From NCBI RefSeq assembly GCF_030409715.1, contig NZ_JAUFQI010000001.1, positions 640,001 to 660,000 of the forward strand: 20,000 nt of DNA, written 5' to 3'. Positions 1-8,181 of this stretch are shown here, one piece after another. The first letter of the stretch is position 1; the number at the start of each line of letters is the position of its first letter. Source of the stretch: Reinekea marina (GTDB taxonomy: Bacteria; Pseudomonadota; Gammaproteobacteria; Pseudomonadales; Natronospirillaceae). Made by a program: the position numbers and the translations under genes. The notes under the pieces are model-generated. The model worked only from the letters and a program-made list of their open reading frames with translations, made no database searches and had not been told where the DNA came from.

Positions 1-2893
<2,893 letters not shown>

Positions 2894-3051
2894 TAACGCC
2901 AAAAGAGTTTTGATTGTTGATAGCTAACGTTTGAATACATCTGAATATATAAGAACTTTCTCAGCCTCGGCTAAGAAAGAGAGAGCTGTTCTAGTACCCA
3001 ATTGCGTAAAGCGTGGTAGCGCATATACCACCACGAGTTACACAACCAGTT
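2894..3051 (+). other. 23S-5S spacer with processing-type hairpins
   Basis: The spacer contains no tRNA gene that I can recognise. Two imperfect hairpins stand out. One pairs CTTTCTCAGCC (2956-2966) with GGCTAAGAAAG (2969-2979), with one mismatch and a very short loop. The other runs over 2999-3046, where the half beginning AATTGCGTAAAGCGTGGTA mirrors the half ending in CCACGAGTTACACAAC. Such stems fit rRNA precursor maturation, which is an inference. The open frame crossing this region into the 5S gene is not considered a gene. Confidence 0.6.
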
Positions 3052-3170
3052 TGCTTGACGACCATAGAGCGTTGGAACCACCTGATCCCATACCGAACTC
3101 AGCAGTGAAACGACGTATCGCCGATGGTAGTGTGGGGTTTCCCCATGTGAGAGTAGGTCATCGTCAAGCG
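3052..3170 (+). rRNA. rrf: 5S ribosomal RNA
   Basis: This is a complete 5S rRNA of about 119 nt. The core matches the conserved bacterial 5S pattern: CCACCTGATCCCAT, CCGAACTCAG, GTGAAAC, CCGATGGTAGTGTGGGG and GAGAGTAGG appear in order. The terminal helix pairs GCTTGACGA at the 5' end with TCGTCAAGC at the 3' end, which fixes the limits to within a base or two. It is the last gene of the rRNA operon and is followed at once by an intrinsic terminator. Confidence 0.97.
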
Positions 3171-3174
3171 CCAT

Positions 3175-3229
3175 ATAAACCCAAGAACCCAGCCTAGTGC
3201 TGGGTTTTTTGGTTTATGGCATTTGAAAA
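3175..3229 (+). repeat. Terminator-containing direct repeat, copy 1
   Basis: This 55-bp segment recurs at 3369-3423 with a single mismatch (A3221 against T3415). The first 46 bp are identical. It contains the T1 terminator hairpin and its flanks. Confidence 0.93.
3186..3210 (+). terminator. Intrinsic terminator of the rRNA operon (T1)
   Basis: A 7-bp perfect stem, ACCCAGC (3187-3193) with GCTGGGT (3199-3205) around the loop CTAGT, runs into six T residues (3205-3210). Flanking AAACC and GGTTT could extend the pairing. It begins 16 nt after the 5S gene. Confidence 0.9.
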
Positions 3230-3368
3230 TAGAGACCTACTCTCGAGTAGGGTGATGAACGGTTGGCGAAGCCAAAGTGGCCTACCTTAACGGTAGGACG
3301 CTAGCGAAGAACGCACTGAGCTAGGCTCAGGGCCGGACCATCGTCAAGTCTGCCCGCAGCCCGGCCAA
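3230..3368 (+). other. Hairpin-rich spacer between the two rRNA terminators
   Basis: No coding potential is seen. The 139 bases contain five short inverted repeats in series: CCTACTC/GAGTAGG (3236-3251), TTGGC/GCCAA (3263-3275), CCTACC/GGTAGG (3281-3297), CTGAGC/GCTCAG (3316-3330) and GGCCGG/CCGGCC (3331-3336 with 3361-3366). The segment also carries CATCGTCAAG (3339-3348), a direct copy of bases at the 3' end of the 5S gene. GACCTACTCTC (3234-3244) is the reverse complement of 5S bases 3149-3159. It may be the scar of a lost second 5S gene or a structured transcript tail. Confidence 0.6.
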
Positions 3369-3423
3369 ATAAACCCAAGAACCCAGCCTAGTGCTGGGTT
3401 TTTTGGTTTATGGCTTTTGAAAA
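3369..3423 (+). repeat. Terminator-containing direct repeat, copy 2
   Basis: This is the second copy of the 55-bp repeat, offset by 194 bp from the first and 54 of 55 identical. It carries the T2 hairpin. Confidence 0.93.
3380..3404 (+). terminator. Second intrinsic terminator behind the rRNA operon (T2)
   Basis: The hairpin is the same as T1: ACCCAGC (3381-3387), loop CTAGT, GCTGGGT (3393-3399), then a T run to 3404. It may back up T1 or end a transcript covering the hairpin-rich spacer. Confidence 0.85.
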
Positions 3424-3432
3424 AGGTTTAGG

Positions 3433-3453
3433 GCTGCGAGCTGCGAGCTGCGG
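3433..3453. repeat. GCTGCGA heptamer tandem repeat
   Basis: Three successive 7-nt units are present: GCTGCGA, GCTGCGA, GCTGCGG. Related AGCTGCAAG words recur at 3678-3686 and 3691-3699 in the same intergenic region. Confidence 0.8.
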
Positions 3454-3489
3454 GTCAGGTCAACAGATGGTGTTCATTGGCATGCTGCA

Positions 3490-3596
3490 CCGCGGTGGCT
3501 GAATGGCTGCCCTCGGTCGCGGTGAATACGTCCTTGTACGCTTAAGTTCGCCATCCTTGGCTCACATACCCGAGGTCAACCACACAGCCACCACGG
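3490..3596 (-). repeat. Structured interspersed repeat, copy E1
   Basis: This 107-nt element has terminal inverted arms of 27 nt (3490-3516 and 3570-3596), 22 of 27 positions complementary. Read on the - strand, its core holds CGGGTATGTGAGCCAAGGATGGCGAA, written here in parts: CGGGTATGTGA then GCCAAGGATGGC, then TTAAGCG and AAGGAC. The GCCA-AGGA-TGGC unit (3550-3561 on +) can form an inner hairpin, and a second small stem flanks AAGGAC. It shares its core with E2 at 3805-3908, in the opposite orientation. No protein is encoded. Confidence 0.8.
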
Positions 3597-3637
3597 CTTG
3601 GGTCAGCTGAGAAACAAGGTATATGCACCAAATAACT

Positions 3638-3672
3638 TGTAGGAATCTTCGGAGCGTAGTGGAGAGATGACC
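3638..3672 (+). repeat. REP-like unit, copy A
   Basis: This 35-nt unit starts GTAGGAATCTTCGGAGC and ends GGAGAGATGACC. It resembles copy B on the opposite strand at 3736-3770 (shared GTAGGA, TCG-AGC, GGAGA and GACC). The GTAGGA start recalls REP-type intergenic repeats of gammaproteobacteria; that family link is from memory. Confidence 0.55.
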
Positions 3673-3735
3673 ATTGAGCTGCAAGTTTATAGCTGCAAGC
3701 TGCTAGCGAGACAAACACATTGCATCACCTTAAAA

Positions 3736-3770
3736 GGTCGCGTCTCCGCAGGCTTCGATCGCTCCTACGC
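3736..3770 (-). repeat. REP-like unit, copy B
   Basis: On the - strand this 35-nt unit starts GCGTAGGAGCGATCGAAGCC and ends GGAGACGCGACC. It is a diverged relative of copy A and points towards it, so the two form an inverted pair 63 bp apart, as in composite REP elements. Confidence 0.55.
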
Positions 3771-3804
3771 AACATTGGATATGAAAGTGGCAACCTATTA
3801 AGCA

Positions 3805-3908
3805 TTGAGGGTGTGGGTGGGTTGAGCGGGTATCTGAGCCATGGATGGCGAAGTTAAGCGGCGCAAGGATGCGCGAACAGCGACCACTCAAGCCATCCAC
3901 ACCCTCAA
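3805..3908 (+). repeat. Structured interspersed repeat, copy E2
   Basis: This 104-nt element has terminal arms of 22 nt (3805-3826 and 3887-3908), 20 of 22 positions complementary. The core CGGGTATCTGAGCC, GATGGCGAAGTTAAGCG and AAGGATG closely matches E1 read on the - strand, while the outer arms differ in sequence from those of E1 yet still pair. Inner hairpins are GCCA-TGGA-TGGC (3838-3849) and GCGC-AAGGAT-GCGC (3861-3874). A 65-codon frame starting at 3841 begins inside this repeat and is judged spurious. Confidence 0.8.
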
Positions 3909-4008
3909 GGCGACCACCGCCTCCAAAAGCAACAAGCAGCAGTACTCAAAAACCGACCACTGGCACCTAAGGCGACAACCGGCACCCAACGAACAACTAG
4001 ACAAAATA

Positions 4009-4030
4009 AATTGCCGATTCGAGGGCAATT
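4009..4030. terminator. Hairpin, possible terminator on the - strand
   Basis: AATTGCC (4009-4015) pairs perfectly with GGCAATT (4024-4030) around an 8-nt loop. On the - strand the stem is followed by TATTTTGT, as in a weak intrinsic terminator; on the + strand it is followed by ATTGTT. No - strand gene that it would end is visible, and it lies 36 bp upstream of the holD-like start. Confidence 0.4.
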
Positions 4031-4066
4031 ATTGTTAAACTAACTTTTCTTATGTGAGGGTTATTT

Positions 4067-4819
4067 GTGACTGTTCAGGCTGATTGGAAAGACGATTATT
4101 TATCTGAAATGGGGGTTAACCGTTGGTATCCTCGAGTTCACCTTATCAATGCTTTGCCTACTACTCTTAGAGAAGCAAATGAGCCTACTGCAATTCATCA
4201 AGGCGTTAGTAACGAAGAAAACGATTATTCTAACGAATTATCGGTACTAGCTGCTCATGAAAAAGTTTCTAATGAAGTAACTAAAGAGACAGTACCTAAA
4301 CCTAAACCTAATCAGACTAAGGGTGCGTCCGCTCAAAGCACTAATTCTCAAGTGGAGTCTGTTAAAGCTGAAACCGTTAAGTTTGGGTTGGCGGTGTATA
4401 TAATTGGTGATTACATTGTCGCCAGTTCACTTGTGGCTAATCATGCCGAGTTACAAGATCAGGCTTGGCGTTTACTACAGAATATTTTGCGATCAATCGA
4501 TAAAACAGAAGCAACCCTTGCTTACCACCACACTATTTTTTGGCCGTTTTTTCAAAATAAGAATGCTGACCAAAGTTTAGCGTCCGCAAAAGCTTATGTT
4601 GATGATTTTATAAATCATTTATCGGAAGAACATAAAACTAAGAAGATTATTGCATTAGGAGGCGTACTTCCGAAGCTTAAAGGCTGGGCACCATCCTCAG
4701 ATACTTATAAACCTGAAGAGCACCTAGTATTACCTTCATTGTATAAAATGTTGCAAAACCCTTCTGAAAAAGCAAAAGCTTGGAAACTGATTAAGGCATC
4801 CCCTTTTTATAATGTTTAA
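4067..4819 (+). CDS. holD: DNA polymerase III psi subunit-like protein (HolD)
   Basis: This is likely the psi subunit of the clamp-loader complex, which links chi (and SSB) to the gamma/tau complex. Residues 6-23, DWKDDYLSEMGVNRWYPR, match the psi N-terminus that binds chi (E. coli: DWQLQQLGITQWSLRR). After a low-complexity linker (about 50-105, rich in K, P, S, T, N) comes a domain with YIIGDYIVASS (about 111-121), then an LPSLYKMLQNPSEKAKAWKL tail that parallels the end of E. coli psi. At 250 aa it is much longer than the 137 aa of E. coli HolD; the linker accounts for part of this. The start is GTG with TGAGGG 6 nt upstream. The 8-nt overlap with rimI copies the holD-rimI order of enterobacteria, which supports the call. 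The assignment rests on motif memory, not a search. Confidence 0.72.
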   Translation: MTVQADWKDDYLSEMGVNRWYPRVHLINALPTTLREANEPTAIHQGVSNEENDYSNELSVLAAHEKVSNEVTKETVPKPKPNQTKGASAQSTNSQVESVKAETVKFGLAVYIIGDYIVASSLVANHAELQDQAWRLLQNILRSIDKTEATLAYHHTIFWPFFQNKNADQSLASAKAYVDDFINHLSEEHKTKKIIALGGVLPKLKGWAPSSDTYKPEEHLVLPSLYKMLQNPSEKAKAWKLIKASPFYNV

Positions 4820-5252
4820 ACCGTTAACCGATCTTCAATTAGACGTCATTGCACAAGCCTGCGAACGTGACGCTGAAACATCGTTACATACATCTGTAAT
4901 CAAAAGGTACGCTGATCAAAATAAGGTTAATGGTTATTTTGTAAAGAGTCACCTTATTGGTTTTATCATTGAAGAGGTTATAGAGCCTGAAGCCGAACTT
5001 ATCCAACTCTTTATCCTTTCCGAGTATCGCGGAAGTGGATTCGGAGCTCAGGCGCTAAACGCATGGGTTTCCTCATTGGTTGATCGTAAATTAACCAAAG
5101 TGTTTTTAGAAGTAAGAGAGGGTAATGAACCTGCCATTAAGCTTTATCAGAATCTGGGTTTTAAAACTGTCGGTCGACGAAAAAATTATTACCAATTAAA
5201 CCTCGGTACATTTGATGCACTCTTAATGGATAAAAGCCTAACGTCACAATGA
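4812..5252 (+). CDS. rimI: Ribosomal protein S18 alanine N-acetyltransferase
   Basis: RimI transfers acetyl from acetyl-CoA to the N-terminal alanine of ribosomal protein S18 (a GNAT fold enzyme in the cytoplasm). Residues 73-78 RGSGFG are the acetyl-CoA pyrophosphate-binding loop. FLEVREGNEPAIKLYQNLGF (98-117) followed by RRKNYYQ is the RimI signature. E100 and Y112 line up with the catalytic E103 and Y115 known in enteric RimI. The length of 146 aa is close to the E. coli 148. The N-terminal third is less conserved and lacks the usual PW motif. The start lies within the end of the holD-like gene without a clear ribosome binding site, so translation is probably coupled. Confidence 0.88.
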   Translation: MFKPLTDLQLDVIAQACERDAETSLHTSVIKRYADQNKVNGYFVKSHLIGFIIEEVIEPEAELIQLFILSEYRGSGFGAQALNAWVSSLVDRKLTKVFLEVREGNEPAIKLYQNLGFKTVGRRKNYYQLNLGTFDALLMDKSLTSQ

Positions 5253-5326
5253 GTCTCATGACTTCTGCCTCTTTCATGCTCAAACGCTATTGAATAAACT
5301 GTCTTTACGTTAAAAAGGAGAAAGGT

Positions 5327-5485
5327 ATGAGATCGGTACAGTATGAAGTAGTTCGAAACGGTGTGTCATTTGGTTCTGTCTTAGCGATAACGATGTCATG
5401 GTCTGCAAACAATTCAATTTTGTGGGCAATTTTCCATGGACTGATCAGTTGGTTCTACGTTATCTATTTTGCACTGTTTAAGTAG
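5327..5485 (+). CDS. Small membrane protein, 52 aa, unknown function
   Basis: The ATG at 5327 follows a strong Shine-Dalgarno sequence (AAGGAGAAAGG, 5315-5325), much better than those of its neighbours. The product starts MRSVQYEVVRNGVSFGSVLA. It has a short hydrophobic stretch (about 13-25) and a longer one (about 31-51, beginning SILWAIFHGLISWF) ending in FK at the membrane edge. Aromatic and glycine content suggests a one- or two-pass inner-membrane protein. It lies 74 bp after rimI and its TAG stop sits inside a palindrome shared with the convergent lacI-family gene. I recall similar ~50-aa proteins in marine gammaproteobacteria but cannot name a family. It is short enough to be missed by gene finders. 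Confidence 0.7.
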   Translation: MRSVQYEVVRNGVSFGSVLAITMSWSANNSILWAIFHGLISWFYVIYFALFK

Positions 5486-5498
5486 CTAATATTAGCTA
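5483..5498. repeat. 16-bp perfect palindrome between convergent genes
   Basis: TAGCTAATATTAGCTA is fully self-complementary. It overlaps the stop of the 52-aa gene (+) and the stop of the lacI-family gene (-). It could be a weak bidirectional terminator or mRNA 3' end structure, though the T runs that follow are poor. Confidence 0.5.
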
Positions 5499-6541
5499 GT
5501 TTCTCGAATTTTTAATTCAGTCGGCAGCACTATGCTGTCATAGTTTTCTGGGTTCAAAACCATCTTGGCTGCTAGCCGGCCTTTTTCTAAGCTTGGTTGG
5601 TAAACCGTTGTCACTTCAGGATGGTTAACACTGGCCGCAGGTGTGTCATCAAAACCGACAATACTGAGCTCTTGTGGAACATGAAGACCCATTTCACGTG
5701 CAACCGACAGAGCAGCTAAAGCTAAATTGTCCGACATACACAACAGAGCGGTTGGTCTGGGTGAGACCGATAAAGCACACCGAGCCGCCTTTACCCCTTC
5801 ATCCCAAGAGCTCTTAGAGGTGTCCCAAATATAATCGAACCCTATTGGACGATTGGCTTCTTTAGAGGCATCTAAGTAAGCATTTAATCTTTGGCGAGAG
5901 ATTGAGTAATTTGGGTCGTATAAATCGGTCGCGTTAATACGCTCTCCATCGGCATCTTTTGATAACCTTAAACCAATAACCGCCACAGGACCTGAAGTAG
6001 TCTCAAAGACATGGTTGGCCGCAGCCTTTGCGCCGCCATAATTATCAATATTGAGCGAAAGATGGTTCTCTAAATTGAAATCTACAGAAATAATAGGTTT
6101 ATGCTGCCTTTCAATTCTATCCAGCAATGGCAGGTCTTTTGGTGGACCATAAATAATGTAACGATCAGGAATTGATTCCAAGGAAGTCTTTTTGTAAAAC
6201 TCCTCTCTGCCTGGCATCAGCAACATATTAACGCGAGCATCATCGAGTATTTGTGAAACCCCTTCTAGAAACTCGATCGCACAAGGGTCAGAAAAGTTAT
6301 AGGCTAGCTTTTCGGCTAACATAATTCCAACAACCCCGGTAGACCCTGTTCTTAAGCTTCGAGCCGCTGGGTTTGGGCCGTGATAACCAATACGTTCACA
6401 TTCATCTAATATTTTGTTGCGTAAAACCGAAGACAACTGGTCAGGACGATTAAAAGCATTCGAAACAGTCGCCGTTGATACGCCCAAAATACTGGCTACA
6501 GATTTAACTGTAAGTTTTTTCTTGGGCGGCTTTGGCGACAT
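5492..6541 (-). CDS. LacI-family transcriptional regulator of the alpha-glucoside operon
   Basis: The 349-aa protein has the LacI-family plan. An N-terminal helix-turn-helix lies at about 10-30 (LTVKSVASILGVSTATVSNAF), followed by the hinge region (residues 53-66, HGPNPAARSLRTG) and a sugar-binding-protein-like effector domain from about 68, with GFDDTPAASVNHPEVTTV near the C-terminus as is usual for the family. It is the last gene of the operon, 16 bp after the alpha-glucosidase gene, so it is probably autoregulated. The two CTTAAACGATTAAG sites upstream of the binding-protein gene are its likely targets (inferred). The effector is probably an alpha-glucoside or a breakdown product. It resembles AglR/MalR-type regulators, but a specific symbol is not justified. 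Confidence 0.92.
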   Translation of the reverse strand: MSPKPPKKKLTVKSVASILGVSTATVSNAFNRPDQLSSVLRNKILDECERIGYHGPNPAARSLRTGSTGVVGIMLAEKLAYNFSDPCAIEFLEGVSQILDDARVNMLLMPGREEFYKKTSLESIPDRYIIYGPPKDLPLLDRIERQHKPIISVDFNLENHLSLNIDNYGGAKAAANHVFETTSGPVAVIGLRLSKDADGERINATDLYDPNYSISRQRLNAYLDASKEANRPIGFDYIWDTSKSSWDEGVKAARCALSVSPRPTALLCMSDNLALAALSVAREMGLHVPQELSIVGFDDTPAASVNHPEVTTVYQPSLEKGRLAAKMVLNPENYDSIVLPTELKIRETS

Positions 6542-6557
6542 AGCATTTCTCGATAGT

Positions 6558-8165
6558 TTAATTAGTTTTCCAAACGGTACACTGATAAGGCTTAAAACTA
6601 CTTTCTAGTTCATGCGTAGACCAAGCAAGTTGCGCGTTATCAACAACGGGTGCCTTTAAGCTATTTTCAGAAAAATTAATAGCGATAATCAAGCGTTCAC
6701 CGTCTTTGGCTCGCTCAAAGAATAACATATCCTCAGGCGAATCTAACCAATTAATACTGCCCGAGTTCAATGCGTCAAACTGCTTTCGCCAAGCCAGAAA
6801 CTGAGACGTAAATGTAAGCATTGAATGCTCGTCATTTGTTTGTTCAGAAACAGCTAATGCCTGATGTTTTTGCTCGGCAGGAAGCCATTGTATGCTTTTA
6901 GGTGACCCAAAACCTAAGTCTTTGTTATTCTCCCAAGCCATAGGTGTTCTGCATCCATCCCTACCTTTGAATACTGGCCAAAACTCTATCCCAAATGGGT
7001 CGACAATTTTGTCGAAGGGTACTTCCGCTTCAGGGAGCCCCAGCTCTTCCCCTTGGTAAAGACAAGGCGTGCCACGTTGAGTTAATAGAAAAACGAGCAT
7101 GGCTCTGGTTTTATCGGCTACAAATTTGCTGTCTTGGGTCCAGCGACTCGCACTGCGCACGACATCATGATTGCTCAAAGCAAAACAAGGCCAACCATCC
7201 TGTAGGGAATCTTCTATGCGCTTCATTGTGTGTTTTAAATAGGGTGCGTCGCATCGCTCATTGAGCAATTCGAAGGTATAGGCCATGTGTAACTTATCAC
7301 CGCCACTGGTGTATTGAGCCATGTAGGTTAAACCATCAGGCGCACCAATTTCGCCGACCGTTGTAGAGCCAGGGTACTGGTCAAGTAAATTTCTAAGTCT
7401 CTTTAAAAATTCTAAGTTATCGTCTCTACACATTTGGTGAATGTGGTATTGCTTTGAGAAAGGGTTGTTTGGATCTACGCCAACAAATTGTTTTTCTGGG
7501 CTGTCGGCAATTCCGTTATCGGTAAGTGCTTCATCATGGAAGTACATATTAACCACATCTAATCGGAAGCCATCTACGCCTAAATCTAACCAAAACTTCG
7601 CGGTTGATAGGATGGCATCTTGAACTTCTACACTATGGAAATTCAAGTCAGGCTGGCTAGTAAGAAAGTTATGTAAAAAATACTGCTGCCTTTGCGTATC
7701 CCATTGCCAAGCTGAACCACCAAAAAGTGATAGCCAATTGTTAGGGGGCGTGCCATCTGGTTTTGCATCAGCCCAAACATACCAGTCTGCTTTTGGGTTT
7801 GATTTGTTTTTTCGGCTCTCTTTAAACCATTCATGTTGATCAGATGTGTGACTATACACCTGATCAATAATGATTTTTAAGCCAAGATCGTGCGCTTTTT
7901 TAACCAACGCTTTAAAGTCGTCGATAGTCCCAAAGATAGGGTCAACATCACAGTAATCGGATACGTCATAACCAAAATCTTTCATGGGTGATTTAAAAAA
8001 AGGTGATAACCAAATTGCGTCAACATTAAGACTGGCAATGTAATCCAGTTTACTGGTGATGCCGGCAATGTCACCAATACCATCTTGGTTAGAATCCTTA
8101 TAGCTGCGCGGATAGATTTGATAAATGACAGCGCCTTTCCACCAAGTAATATTGTTATCGATCAT
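6558..8165 (-). CDS. Alpha-glucosidase, GH13 (subfamily 23-like)
   Basis: A cytoplasmic enzyme that hydrolyses alpha-glucosidic bonds from the non-reducing end. The 535-aa sequence has the GH13 motifs: DQVYSHTSDQH (101-111), GFRLDVVN (199-206), GEIG (271-274) and SNHDVVR (331-337). The predicted nucleophile is D203, acid/base E272 and transition-state stabiliser D334. QGEELGLPE (371-379) and GRDGCRTPM (401-409) are typical of oligo-1,6-glucosidase and alpha-glucosidase relatives. The whole sequence closely parallels, from memory, the Halomonas sp. H11 alpha-glucosidase. No signal peptide is seen. It starts 16 bp after the amylosucrase stop with AGGA upstream. Substrates may be maltose, sucrose or short alpha-glucans; specificity cannot be read from sequence alone. 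Confidence 0.92.
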   Translation of the reverse strand: MIDNNITWWKGAVIYQIYPRSYKDSNQDGIGDIAGITSKLDYIASLNVDAIWLSPFFKSPMKDFGYDVSDYCDVDPIFGTIDDFKALVKKAHDLGLKIIIDQVYSHTSDQHEWFKESRKNKSNPKADWYVWADAKPDGTPPNNWLSLFGGSAWQWDTQRQQYFLHNFLTSQPDLNFHSVEVQDAILSTAKFWLDLGVDGFRLDVVNMYFHDEALTDNGIADSPEKQFVGVDPNNPFSKQYHIHQMCRDDNLEFLKRLRNLLDQYPGSTTVGEIGAPDGLTYMAQYTSGGDKLHMAYTFELLNERCDAPYLKHTMKRIEDSLQDGWPCFALSNHDVVRSASRWTQDSKFVADKTRAMLVFLLTQRGTPCLYQGEELGLPEAEVPFDKIVDPFGIEFWPVFKGRDGCRTPMAWENNKDLGFGSPKSIQWLPAEQKHQALAVSEQTNDEHSMLTFTSQFLAWRKQFDALNSGSINWLDSPEDMLFFERAKDGERLIIAINFSENSLKAPVVDNAQLAWSTHELESSFKPYQCTVWKTN

Positions 8166-8181
8166 AACTGTGTCCTATTCA

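Noticed and set aside
2931..3197. 88-codon + strand frame across the 23S-5S spacer and 5S gene
   Set aside because: It runs through the complete 5S rRNA and into the terminator, which leaves no room for a real gene.
3841..4038. 65-codon + strand frame starting ATGGATGGCGAAGTTAAG
   Set aside because: The ATG is part of the conserved core of repeat E2, no Shine-Dalgarno sequence precedes it, and the predicted protein is a low-complexity mix of T, K, Q and A. E1 carries no equivalent long frame as far as I read it.
3430..4060. CRISPR array in the repeat-rich intergenic region
   Set aside because: The repeats are few, of different families, in mixed orientation, and lack equal-length spacers; no cas gene is present.
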